Below are positions 26,201-34,233 of a stretch of 37,848 nucleotides of DNA, piece after piece. The DNA comes from Amycolatopsis keratiniphila subsp. keratiniphila (GTDB taxonomy: Bacteria; Actinomycetota; Actinomycetes; Mycobacteriales; Pseudonocardiaceae). The stretch spans positions 1-37,848 of the forward strand of contig NZ_LQMT02000013.1 in assembly GCF_001620365.2 (NCBI RefSeq), in the 5' to 3' direction. The translations under genes were made by a program, and so were the position numbers. Numbering within the stretch: the first letter of the stretch is position 1; each line of letters begins with the position of its first letter. The notes beneath the pieces were generated by a model that saw only the letters and a program-made list of their open reading frames with translations, did no database searches and had not been told where the DNA came from.

Positions 26201-26291
26201 GGTGTCCGGCGGGCAGTCCGGCTCACGGCGTACGGCCGCTCACGGTTGCGGGTCAGCGCCGGATTCACACCGGCTTCCCCCGACGGGCACC
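26201..26291 (-). promoter_or_regulatory. Cobalamin riboswitch aptamer
   Basis: Read on the minus strand, 26291 to 26201 contains, in order: GGTGCC (5' P1 side), GGGGGAAGCCGGTGTGAATC, CCGGCGCTGACCCGCAACCG, and GTGAGCCGGACTGCCCGCC, which corresponds to the B12 box; the 3' P1 side is GGACACC. These are the conserved blocks of cobalamin aptamers. It lies about 90 bp before the substrate-binding-protein start, with the sequestering hairpin in between. High corrinoid would be expected to switch the importer off. Confidence 0.9.
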
Positions 26292-26367
26292 TTCTTACGT
26301 TGTGGCGCACACGGTAACCCATGACCGGCGTGTGCTACACAGGATCAAGATCACGAAGGGGAGGCCG

Positions 26368-27111
26368 GTGGACGAGAAGCTCGCGGCGGACTGGGTACGC
26401 CGGTGGGACGTACAGCAGGAACGCTATGTCGCCGACCGTGAAGAACGCTTCACCGTGGTGATCGACGTCGTCGAACACGTCTGCCGCGACGTCGACGAGC
26501 CGCTGGTGCTGGACCTCGGCTGCGGGCCGGGCTCGCTGACCACCAGGCTCGCCGAGCGGTTACCGCACGCACGGATCGTCGGCCTCGACGACGACCCGTT
26601 CCTGCTCGCGCTCGCCCGCGCGACCCGGCCGGAGCGGAGCGACATCGAATATGTCCGGGCCGACCTCGCCGAGAGCGGCTGACTGAAGTGGCGGCCGGTC
26701 GACGCCGCGGTCTCGACGACCGCGTTGCACTGGCTGCGTCCCGAGCGGCTCGCCGAGGTCTACCGTGACCTCGCCGTCGCGTTGAGGGCGGGCGGCGCGC
26801 TGGTCAACGGCGACCACCTCTACGACGAGCAACCGGCCATGCGCGAGCTCGCCGCGGTGGTCAAGGAGCGCCGGGCGGCCCGTGCCGGGGTCCACGCCAA
26901 CGAGGACTGGAAGACCTGGTGGGCGGCGGCCGCCGCGGACCCCGCGCTGCAGGAGCGCTTCACGGCCGAAGAACTGCGCGGCATCTCGACCGGCTACGGC
27001 AACCGGCTCAGCCCGCAGGAGCACACCCGGCTGCTCCGGGAGGCGGGCTTCGCGGAGGTGGCCCCGGTCTGGCAGTCCGGCGACGACTACGTCCTGGCGG
27101 CGCTGCGCTGA
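26368..27111 (+). pseudogene. Class I SAM methyltransferase interrupted by an in-frame TGA
   Basis: Start GTG 26368 has AGGGGAGG just upstream. The product has motif I LVLDLGCGPGSLTTRLAERLPHARIVGLD, then stops at TGA 26680-26682 after DLAESG. The same frame continues without a shift as LKWRPVDAAVSTTALHWLRPERL and runs to TGA 27111 through the catalytic fold (LVNGDHLYDEQ) and the C-terminal FAEVAPVWQSGDDYVLAALR. A Trp codon (TGG) would restore a 247-residue enzyme. Either a recent nonsense mutation or a base error explains this; functional readthrough is possible but unsupported. It is divergent from the cobalamin-riboswitch operon. Confidence 0.85.
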
Positions 27112-27123
27112 CGGGCTCCGGAT

Positions 27124-27176
27124 GTTGTGAAAGTGGCTTTCGCAACCTTCAACGTTGCGAAAGTGGCTTTCGCAAC
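27124..27176. repeat. Paired 23-nt palindromes (23-7-23), imperfect
   Basis: Units 27124-27146 and 27154-27176 are nearly identical (one difference, GTTGTG for GTTGCG) and are separated by the 7-nt CTTCAAC. Each unit is itself palindromic: arms GTTGCGAAAG / CTTTCGCAAC around TGG in the second. The 30-bp phase is the same as in the two elements near 19.5 kb. Confidence 0.87.
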
Positions 27177-27215
27177 ACCTCCCGGGGCTCCGCCACCCAT
27201 GAGGACCGCAGGCCG

Positions 27216-27266
27216 GGGTGAAGGGGACTTTCCGCTCGTGCGATGAGGGGAAAGTCCCCTTCACCC
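27216..27266. repeat. 18-bp inverted repeat after the interrupted methyltransferase
   Basis: Arms 27216-27233 and 27249-27266 are exact reverse complements (GGGTGAAGGGGACTTTCC on the left) around a 15-nt loop. It could terminate the methyltransferase transcript, although it lies over 100 bp downstream. Its GTGAAGG start resembles the repeat at 4064. Confidence 0.75.
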
Positions 27267-27298
27267 TGTCGGTCGCCCCCTTCAGCCCAGCTGACGAG

Positions 27299-27328
27299 CA
27301 CGCCACCTTTGCCTTACCGCTCAATAAC
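27299..27328. repeat. 30-nt dispersed element, copy B
   Basis: It matches 19481-19510 in 29 of 30 positions, with similarity continuing on the right. As in copy A it lies among CTTTCGCGACA palindromes, although here the half-unit is downstream. Confidence 0.8.
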
Positions 27329-27497
27329 GCTCTTTGCCACTCACGACGCGTTCGGCGGCCTCGGTACCTGGGCGGCTTCGCGCACGGCAGGCGAGGTGGC
27401 TTTCGCGACACACCGCGCTGACCGGCTCCGACTTGCGGGTCCGGTGACCTCGTGTCACCAATGGGCACGGCAAGCCACCTGACCGGCGAGAGGACAA

Positions 27498-29240
27498 GTG
27501 AACCCGGTGAACCTGACCCTCGTCGTCGTCCTCGGTGTCGTCAGCATCGTCTTGGTGGCCGCGTTCTCCGAGCGGCTCAACGTGGCCGCTCCGCTGAGCC
27601 TCGTGGTGGCCGGTATCGGCCTGAGCTTCCTGCCCGGCGTCCCGCATCCCGAGGTCGAACCGGAGCTGATCCTCGCCGGGGTGCTCCCGCCGCTGCTGTA
27701 TTCGGCGGCGGTGAACATGCCGGTGGTCGATTTCCGGCGGAACATCCGGCCGATCACCGGCCTCGCGGTGCTGCTCGTGGTGGGGACGACCCTGGGCGCG
27801 GGCTGGCTGTTCCATTGGCTGATACCGGATATCGGCTGGCCCGCCGCGTTCGCGCTCGGCGCGGTCATCAGCCCCACCGACGCCGTCGCCGCGACGTCCG
27901 TGGGACGGCGGCTCGGCCTGCCACCCCGGCTGCTGACCGTGCTCGAAGGCGAAGGGCTCGTCAACGACGCCTCCGCGCTCGTGCTGCTGCGGTCGGCCGT
28001 CGCCGCGGTCGCCGGTTCGGTGTCCGTCTGGGGCATCGTGGGGGAGTTCGTCTACGCGGTCGTCGTGGCGGTCGGGATCGGGCTGCTGGTCGGGATCCTC
28101 AACGTCCGGGTGCGCGCGTTGCTGGGCAACGCCGTGCTCAACACCGCGATCTCGTTCGTGGTCCCGTTCATCGCGTTCCTGCCCGCGGAAGAGGCCGGAG
28201 CCTCGGGCGTGCTCGCGGTCGTCGTCGCCGGACTGGTGACCGGGCATCTGGCCCCCCGGCATCTGCGCGCGACGGACCGGCTCGCCGAGGCCGTCAACTG
28301 GCGCACCGCGGCCTTCCTGCTGGAAAGCGCGATGTTCCTGCTCATGGGACTCAGCGTCAAAACCCTCATCGACGAGGTGCACGACGACGGTTCGAGCGTG
28401 TGGCGCGCGCTCGGCATCGGGCTGGCCGCGTCGGCGCTCGTCATCGTCGCGCGCATCGTCTTCGTCGGGCCGTTGGTCGGCGGCCTGTACCGCGAGCAGC
28501 GGAAGGCCGCTCGGTTCAAGCCCCGGCTGGAAACGACGCAGGCGGTGCTGCGGGGCGACGAGTCGAATCCCGCCGTCACCGAACGGCTGGACAAGGCGTC
28601 ACCGAGGCGGGTGGCGCATTTCCGGAAACGGCTCGACCGGGCCGCCGCCGACGTCGAGTTCCGGCTCACCGAGACACTGGGCTGGCGCGGTGGCGTGGTG
28701 CTCGGCTGGGCGGGAATGCGCGGCGCGATCACCCTCGCGGCCGCGCAGACCCTTCCGCAGGACACGCCGGACCGTGCCCTGCTGGTCCTGATCGCCTACG
28801 TGGTGGCGACCACGACGCTGCTGGTGCAGGGAATGACGCTGCCGGCGGTGATCCGCGCGGCGCGCGTGCCGTCGGAGGACCCGGACCGGTTGCGGCGCGA
28901 GTACGTCCGGCTCACGACCGAGCTGGCCGACGCGGCGAAGTCCCTTTTGGACGATCCCGCCCTGGAGGACCCGGGCAACGGGCCCTTCGGCGACCGGGTC
29001 GTGGACCGGGTGCGCGCGGACGTGCGCGTCCCGCCCGCATCGCCGGGCGACCGCCCGGCCCCGGAACAGATCGAGCAATACCTGCGCCTGCGCTTGCGGG
29101 TCCTGACCGAACAGTCCGAACGCCTCCAGCACGCCCGGTCGAGCGGGGCATACAGCTCGGAGGCGCTGAGCCGGGCGCAGACCGCCCTCGACGTCGAGAT
29201 GGCCCGGCTCGAGCAGTTGGCGGACCGGCCGATCTCCTGA
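27498..29240 (+). CDS. CPA1 family Na+/H+ antiporter
   Basis: The 580-residue protein has about twelve membrane segments over the first ~430 residues and a soluble C-terminal tail. Family marks are AFALGAVISPTDAVAATSVGRRLGLP and VLEGEGLVNDASALVLLRSAV, with the ion-binding Asn-Asp pair at 156-157, plus WAGMRGAITLAAAQTLP near residue 415, conserved in NhaP/CPA1 exchangers. It exchanges protons for sodium or potassium at the membrane. The tail is Arg/Glu-rich and helical, possibly regulatory. Start GTG 27498 has GAGAGG upstream. It appears monocistronic. Confidence 0.94.
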   Translation: MNPVNLTLVVVLGVVSIVLVAAFSERLNVAAPLSLVVAGIGLSFLPGVPHPEVEPELILAGVLPPLLYSAAVNMPVVDFRRNIRPITGLAVLLVVGTTLGAGWLFHWLIPDIGWPAAFALGAVISPTDAVAATSVGRRLGLPPRLLTVLEGEGLVNDASALVLLRSAVAAVAGSVSVWGIVGEFVYAVVVAVGIGLLVGILNVRVRALLGNAVLNTAISFVVPFIAFLPAEEAGASGVLAVVVAGLVTGHLAPRHLRATDRLAEAVNWRTAAFLLESAMFLLMGLSVKTLIDEVHDDGSSVWRALGIGLAASALVIVARIVFVGPLVGGLYREQRKAARFKPRLETTQAVLRGDESNPAVTERLDKASPRRVAHFRKRLDRAAADVEFRLTETLGWRGGVVLGWAGMRGAITLAAAQTLPQDTPDRALLVLIAYVVATTTLLVQGMTLPAVIRAARVPSEDPDRLRREYVRLTTELADAAKSLLDDPALEDPGNGPFGDRVVDRVRADVRVPPASPGDRPAPEQIEQYLRLRLRVLTEQSERLQHARSSGAYSSEALSRAQTALDVEMARLEQLADRPIS

Positions 29241-29410
29241 CGGACTCGTCTCACCACGCTGCCGGTTCGTCTCGGGACGTCACGTTCCCGCTGGTGAGAG
29301 CCCTCGTTTCGTTCCCGCCTCCCAAGTCGCGCCGTTCGCCTTGCCGCCGGTCCGTCCGGCTGATGACGATGGAAACCGTCAAGGGGAAAGCGAAATGAGG
29401 GGGAACGACA

Positions 29411-29830
29411 GTGCACGAGATGAAGCGATTCGCCGCCGTGACGGCCTTGGTGATCGGTTCCCTGGCCACGGCGGGGGTCACCGCCGCGAGCGCGTCGGAC
29501 GTGACGCGGGACGGCGAGCGAGCCTCCTGCGCCAAGACGAAGATCTGGCTCAACGACGACTGGGGCTGCGTGATCTCGTACGGCGACCGCATGAAGGTCG
29601 CGGACGACACCTGGGACGGGAACGGCACGCGCCTGCGCTGGACCAGTTCGTTGCCGAATTCGCACGGGAAGTTCAAAGGCTCCTGCAAGGACTACAACGG
29701 ATCGGAGAACGGCTCCGAGGAGTGCGATTACCAGTTCCCGGAGGGGACGACCATCAATTACAAGCTCGAGCAGATCAGCGGCGGTGAGGTCGTCGACGAA
29801 ACCGACGGCTGGGTCCAGGCCGTGGTTTGA
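29411..29830 (+). CDS. Small secreted protein, unknown function
   Basis: Start GTG 29411 (GAGGGGG 7 nt upstream) gives 139 residues; ATG 29420 is an alternative. The N-terminus MKRFAAVTALVIGSLATAG...ASA is a Sec signal peptide. The mature part of about 110 residues is rich in Asp, Gly and Trp and has four cysteines (ASCAKT, DWGCVI, GSCKDY, EECDY), which could form two disulfides. I recognise no family. It is separated from the antiporter by 170 bp, in which I see no other feature, and is convergent with the GMC oxidoreductase. Confidence 0.75.
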   Translation: MHEMKRFAAVTALVIGSLATAGVTAASASDVTRDGERASCAKTKIWLNDDWGCVISYGDRMKVADDTWDGNGTRLRWTSSLPNSHGKFKGSCKDYNGSENGSEECDYQFPEGTTINYKLEQISGGEVVDETDGWVQAVV

Positions 29831-29880
29831 CCGGCCGGACGGGCACCCGGGCGCTGTCCGGGCGCCCGCCGACGGGAGTG

Positions 29881-31563
29881 TCACCGCAGGGCGGCGGGAG
29901 CACCGGCCGGAACCGCGGGATTCCGCGGCGGCACCGGATCGATGCGCCGGTAGGCCTCACCCAGCGGCGGCCGGGGATCGGCGTCGCCGCGGTTGGGCCA
30001 GTACGACATGGCCCGTTCCGCCTGTGCGGTGATGGTGAGGGAAGGGTTGACGCCGAGATTCGCCGAGATGGTGGATCCGTCGACGATGTGCAGGCCGTCG
30101 TAGCCGTGCACCCGGTGGTACGGGTCGATCACGCCACGGCCCGGATCGTCGGAGATGGCGCAGCCGCCGATGAAATGCGCGGTCATCGGGATGTTGAGGA
30201 TCTCGCCGGTCGTCCCGCCCGCGATACCGTCGATCTTCTCGGCGACGCGGCGCGCGGCGTCGTTGCCGGCCGGGATCCAGGTCGGGTTCGGTTCGCCGTG
30301 TCCCGGCCCCGAAACCAGTTTGTGGCGGCCGGTGCGGGTGCGCCTGCCGGACACGGTGATGGAGTTGTCGAGCGTCTGCATCACCAGCAGGATGATCGTG
30401 CGTTCCGACCAGCGCCGCGGCGAGAACCAGGTGACGTTGCGGGGATCCCGCACCAGCGTGCCCAGCCAGGTGAGCCAGCGCGGGACGCGTTTCCCGCCGT
30501 CGGTGAGCGCGGTCTGCAGCAACGACATGGCGTTGCTTCCCTTGCCGTATCGGCACGGTTCGACGTGGGTGTGCGCGTCGGGGTGGATCGACGAGGTGAT
30601 CGCGACGCCCCGGGTGAAGTCGGCGTCCTTCCGCTTCGTTTTGGCGCCGAGGATGGATTCCGAGTTCGTCCGCGTGAGCCTGCCGAGGCTCGCGGACAGC
30701 CGCGGCAGCGCACCCGTGGCGCGGGCACGGTGCAGCAGCTTCTGGGTGTTGTACGTGCCCGCGCTGAAGACGACCTCGCGGGCGGTGAACGTCCGTACGT
30801 TCTTGCGGCGGCGTGGGGACGAACCGGTCCGCACGGTACGGACGACGTAGCCGCCGTCCGGGGCGGGGCGGACGTCGAGCACCGTGGTCATCGGCACGAC
30901 TTCGGCGCCCAGCCGTTCGGCGAGGTACAGGTAATTGCGGTCGAGCGTGTTCTTGGCGCCGACCCGGCAGCCGGTCATGCAGGAGCCGCATTCGATGCAG
31001 GTCCGGCGCTCCGGCCCGGCCCCGCCGAAGTAGGGATCCGGCACGACGCTCCCCGCCGGAGTCCGTTCGTCGCCGAAGAAGACACCGACGGGAGTCAGCC
31101 GGAACGACGAGCCGACGCCCATGTCGGTGGCGACCTCGCGCAGTACTTCGTCGGCGGCCGTCACGGTCGGGTTCCGCGTCACGCCCAGCATGCGGCGAGC
31201 CTGGTCGTAATGCGGCTTCAGTTCCGTCCGCCAGTCGGTGATGTGGGCCCACTGCGGATCCTCGAAGAACGGCGCGGGCGGCTCGTAGAGGGTGTTGGCG
31301 TAGTTGAGGGAACCGCCGCCGACCCCGGCGCCGCCGAGGATCACGACGTCACGCAGGAGGTGGATGCGCTGGATCCCGTAGCAGCCCAGCCGGGGCGCCC
31401 ACAGGAAGTTGCGCACGTCCCAGGACGTCTTGGGCAGCGTCTCCTCGGTGCGGCGGGGGCCTGCTTCCAGCACCGTGACGCGATACCCCTTCTCCGCCAA
31501 GCGAAGGGCACTCACCGAGCCGCCGAATCCGGAACCGATGACGAGCACGTCCGCGGGACTCAT
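29881..31563 (-). CDS. GMC-type FAD oxidoreductase (cholesterol-oxidase-like)
   Basis: The 560-residue protein starts with an FAD dinucleotide fold (VLVIGSGFGGSVSALRLAEKGYRVTVLE), has GGAGVGGGSLNYANTLYEPP, a cysteine-bearing CIECGSCMTGCRVGAKNTLDRNYLYLAE segment and ends in GGCAISDDPGRGVIDPYHRVHGYDGLHIVDGSTISANLGVNPSLTITAQAERA. This pattern matches the ChoD-type branch of GMC oxidoreductases. No signal peptide is present. Its ATG overlaps the stop of the reductase gene (ATGA, 31560-31563). Next to an AlkB locus, oxidation of an alcohol made by AlkB, as AlkJ does, is at least as likely as sterol oxidation. Confidence 0.92.
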   Translation of the reverse strand: MSPADVLVIGSGFGGSVSALRLAEKGYRVTVLEAGPRRTEETLPKTSWDVRNFLWAPRLGCYGIQRIHLLRDVVILGGAGVGGGSLNYANTLYEPPAPFFEDPQWAHITDWRTELKPHYDQARRMLGVTRNPTVTAADEVLREVATDMGVGSSFRLTPVGVFFGDERTPAGSVVPDPYFGGAGPERRTCIECGSCMTGCRVGAKNTLDRNYLYLAERLGAEVVPMTTVLDVRPAPDGGYVVRTVRTGSSPRRRKNVRTFTAREVVFSAGTYNTQKLLHRARATGALPRLSASLGRLTRTNSESILGAKTKRKDADFTRGVAITSSIHPDAHTHVEPCRYGKGSNAMSLLQTALTDGGKRVPRWLTWLGTLVRDPRNVTWFSPRRWSERTIILLVMQTLDNSITVSGRRTRTGRHKLVSGPGHGEPNPTWIPAGNDAARRVAEKIDGIAGGTTGEILNIPMTAHFIGGCAISDDPGRGVIDPYHRVHGYDGLHIVDGSTISANLGVNPSLTITAQAERAMSYWPNRGDADPRPPLGEAYRRIDPVPPRNPAVPAGAPAALR

Positions 31564-32741
31564 CGCGCCACCGCCTTGGCGAAGTCGATGGCGTCCCGCC
31601 ACGACGAGCGGCGCATGACGTGCGCCCGGTACTTCATGATCCGGCCTGGCTGGTTCACCGCGAGCGCGCCGACGAGCCGATCGCCCGATCGGTAGAGCGC
31701 CAGCCAGCTCTCGTCTTCGGGGTCGCCGAACAGGTCGACGTCGTCGGCCGCGACGCCGACCATCTGGATCCGCTTGCCGTACCAGTCGGACCAGAAGTAC
31801 GGAACGGCCGAGAACGGCATCGCGGCGCCTGGGTCGACGGCGTTACGCGCGGCGGCCTCCGCCTGCGCCGAGGCGGAAGTCCAGTTCTCCAGCCGCATCG
31901 AGGTCTCGAACAGCGGGTTGTGCCAGCGTGCGACGTCGCCCGCGGCGTAGATCCCCGGGGCGGCGCGCAGCGTCCGGTCGCACAGCACGCCGTCTCCCAG
32001 CGGGACGCCGGAGCCGTCCAGCCAGCCGACCGCGGGGCGGGCGCCGATGCCCGCGATCACGAGGTCCGCGTCGAGCACACCACCGTCGGACAGCGTGACC
32101 TTGCTGCCCGCGCCGTCCGGCGTGATGTCGCGGACCGCCGTGGAAAGCCGGAGATCGACGCCGTTGCGAGGGTGAAGCCCCGCGAGTGCGGCCGCCATAC
32201 GCGGGCCGACGGCACGCACGAGGGGAACCTCGGCTGCCTCCACGATGGTCACCGCCGCGCCCCGTTCCCGCAGGGCCGTGGCGATCTCGGCGCCGATGAA
32301 CCCGCCGCCGACGATGACGGCGCGGGAGGTCGTCGCGAGCCGGGCCCGGATGGCGCGCGCGTCGTCCAGCGTCCGGAGGGTGTACACGCCGTGCCCCGGC
32401 AACGGGATCGCGGCACTGCCGGTCGCGATGATCAGCGATCCGAACGGGACGGCGGTCCGTCCGATCAGGACTTCATGGTCCTTTATGGACAGTCCGGTGG
32501 CCGCTTCGCCGAGCCGGACGTCGATCCCGAGATCGGCGAGCGCCACGGCACTCGCGAGCGTGGGCGGCGTCCGGTCCGGGTCCATGAGGAACGCCTTCGA
32601 CAACGGCGGCCGGTCGTAGGGCAGATGCGGTTCGGCGCCGATGAGCGTGACAGGTCCCTCGTAGCCCGCCCGGCGGGCGGCGGTGGCGGCGCGCAGGCCC
32701 GCCAGTGATGCTCCGACTACGACCAGTCCTGCCTTGTCCAT
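31560..32741 (-). CDS. FAD/NAD(P)-dependent ferredoxin/rubredoxin reductase
   Basis: The 393-residue protein has an FAD-binding VVVGASLAGLRAATAARRAGY, the PYDRPPLSKAFL segment of BphA4/AlkT-type reductases, a NAD(P)-binding VIVGGGFIGAEIATALRERG and the FAD-phosphate motif GIYAAGDVARW. C-terminal residues YFWSDWYGKRIQMVGVA also match this class. It would pass electrons from NAD(P)H to the rubredoxin domain of AlkB encoded 1.5 kb away. ATG 32741 has GAGGA 7 nt upstream. It is coupled by ATGA overlap to the GMC gene downstream and is 117 bp from the regulator gene upstream. Confidence 0.93.
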   Translation of the reverse strand: MDKAGLVVVGASLAGLRAATAARRAGYEGPVTLIGAEPHLPYDRPPLSKAFLMDPDRTPPTLASAVALADLGIDVRLGEAATGLSIKDHEVLIGRTAVPFGSLIIATGSAAIPLPGHGVYTLRTLDDARAIRARLATTSRAVIVGGGFIGAEIATALRERGAAVTIVEAAEVPLVRAVGPRMAAALAGLHPRNGVDLRLSTAVRDITPDGAGSKVTLSDGGVLDADLVIAGIGARPAVGWLDGSGVPLGDGVLCDRTLRAAPGIYAAGDVARWHNPLFETSMRLENWTSASAQAEAAARNAVDPGAAMPFSAVPYFWSDWYGKRIQMVGVAADDVDLFGDPEDESWLALYRSGDRLVGALAVNQPGRIMKYRAHVMRRSSWRDAIDFAKAVAR

Positions 32742-32858
32742 GGCTCAGTCCTCGCTGCCGGTGTCCGTTGCGAGGAGTCTTCGCCGCGCGGCGCGGCCGG
32801 GCATCGGTCCGCGGACCGGGAATGGCGGGCCGGACTGTTCCCAGCGCACAAACCGGCG

Positions 32859-34112
32859 TCAGTCGCCGGCCGGGCGCAGGACGGCCGGGCCCAGCAGACG
32901 GCAGGCCAGCAACGCCACTTCGACGTCGATACGGCCCTCGGCCAGCGGCCTGCCCCGTGCCTGTTCCGCCTTGCGGAGCCGGTACTGGATCGTGTTCTTG
33001 TGCAGGTGGAGCTCCTGGGAGGCCAGCATCAGGCTGCTGCCGCTGGACAGATAGGCCCACACCGTCTCGCGCATGCGGCGATGCTGTTCGTCGTCGTCGG
33101 CCAGCGCACCGAGCACCGTCCGCACCCACGTGGCGACGGCGGCCGTGTCGGCGGCCACGAGGGCCAGCGGCCCGAGCTGCGCCGCCGTGGTCACGGACCG
33201 GGACAGGCCGTCGCCCGCCATCAGCGCGACGGCCTGCGCCTGAAGGGCCTGCTGATGGGTACCGCGGAAACCGTCCAGCCCGCTCGCGGGGTCGCCGAGC
33301 GCCACCCGGACCGGCTCCGGCGAGCCGTTCAGGACACGCGTCACCACGTCCGGGTCGATCGGCGCCGGGAACCAGGCCCAGACCGTGGACGCGTCCGGCG
33401 CCACGACCAGCGGCGCCCGGCCGCCCGCCGCGGTGGCGAGCAGGCCGGCGTGCCGTTCGAGGCTGCTGAGCCGGGCGCCTTCGTCGACGTCCGGCCCGCA
33501 CCACAGCACGGCGCCGACGTGCCGATCCGCCAGGACGTACCCGATCGCCTTCTCGATCTCGCCGCTTTCGACGGCCTTGCCGGACAGTACGGCCCGGACC
33601 TTCGCCAGCCGGTTCGCGTTGCGGTCGCGCAGCCAGGTGTCGCGTTCCAGCTGATAGGCCTCGACGACCTCCTCGGAGATCTTGTCGATGTAACCGAAGG
33701 CCACCGACGACAGTTCGGTCGCGGCGACGGCGACGTCCCCGGCGCTCACCGGTTCGGCCGCGATCCGGGTGATCATCTCCTGCTGGAAGGCCGCCTGGCC
33801 GAGCCGGTACGCCCGCAGCATGGTGGTGATGGGGACGCCTCGCTGCGCCAGCCGGCGGGCGAACTCCAGCGCGACCGGGGGCGCGCCGACGTCGGCCCGG
33901 CGCGTGGCGCCGCCGAACACGCCCAGCGCGGCGATCAGGTTCTCGCGCACCGTGCTGACGAGGAGGTCCCTGGCCTGCGCGTCCTGCGCCAGCTCCGGCA
34001 GCTCGCCGGAGACCTCCTCCACGATCCGATCCCGCAGGGCGGCGACCTCGGTCAGCACCGAGCTCGCGACCTTGACCAGGGTGCCGGCGGCCGTTGGCGT
34101 CACAGGCAGCAC
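32859..34112 (-). CDS. PucR/CdaR-type transcriptional regulator
   Basis: The 417-residue product (start GTG 34112; GTG 34103 and a longer frame to 34148 are alternatives) has a RsbRD/GGDEF-like sensory middle part and a C-terminal PucR-type helix-turn-helix, LMLASQELHLHKNTIQYRLRKAEQ. Regulators of this type often stand divergent to alkane hydroxylase genes in Actinobacteria. The two starts are 121 bp apart, where its operator is expected; an inverted pair GGGCGGC/GCCGCCC (34151-34157, 34187-34193) is one candidate. It precedes the reductase and GMC genes on the same strand. Confidence 0.9.
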   Translation of the reverse strand: MLPVTPTAAGTLVKVASSVLTEVAALRDRIVEEVSGELPELAQDAQARDLLVSTVRENLIAALGVFGGATRRADVGAPPVALEFARRLAQRGVPITTMLRAYRLGQAAFQQEMITRIAAEPVSAGDVAVAATELSSVAFGYIDKISEEVVEAYQLERDTWLRDRNANRLAKVRAVLSGKAVESGEIEKAIGYVLADRHVGAVLWCGPDVDEGARLSSLERHAGLLATAAGGRAPLVVAPDASTVWAWFPAPIDPDVVTRVLNGSPEPVRVALGDPASGLDGFRGTHQQALQAQAVALMAGDGLSRSVTTAAQLGPLALVAADTAAVATWVRTVLGALADDDEQHRRMRETVWAYLSSGSSLMLASQELHLHKNTIQYRLRKAEQARGRPLAEGRIDVEVALLACRLLGPAVLRPAGD

Positions 34113-34233
34113 CGTACGCGCTCGGGGCCGTTGGTGCCGTGGACCCAAACGGGCGGCCGCTTTCGGTTCAGCGCACAGTGCTCCGCGCCGCCCGGCTTCC
34201 TACCGTCCCAGGAACACGGATTCGGAGGCTGCC

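Larger units (their letters stand above)
27112..27497. other. Non-coding 386-bp region with dispersed repeats
   Basis: No credible gene is seen. It holds palindrome pairs at 27124-27176 and 27216-27266, the second copy of the 30-nt element (27299-27328) and an isolated half-unit GTGGCTTTCGCGACA at 27396-27410. The antiporter promoter must lie near its right end. Confidence 0.7.

Noticed and set aside
26680..26682. TGA read as selenocysteine in the methyltransferase
   Set aside because: No recognisable selenocysteine insertion hairpin follows, the enzyme class does not use selenocysteine, and a Trp codon at this point is a simpler explanation.
29881..31563. Naming the GMC oxidoreductase a cholesterol oxidase
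   Set aside because: It resembles that branch but has no export signal and sits in an alkane hydroxylation locus, so only the broad class is supported.
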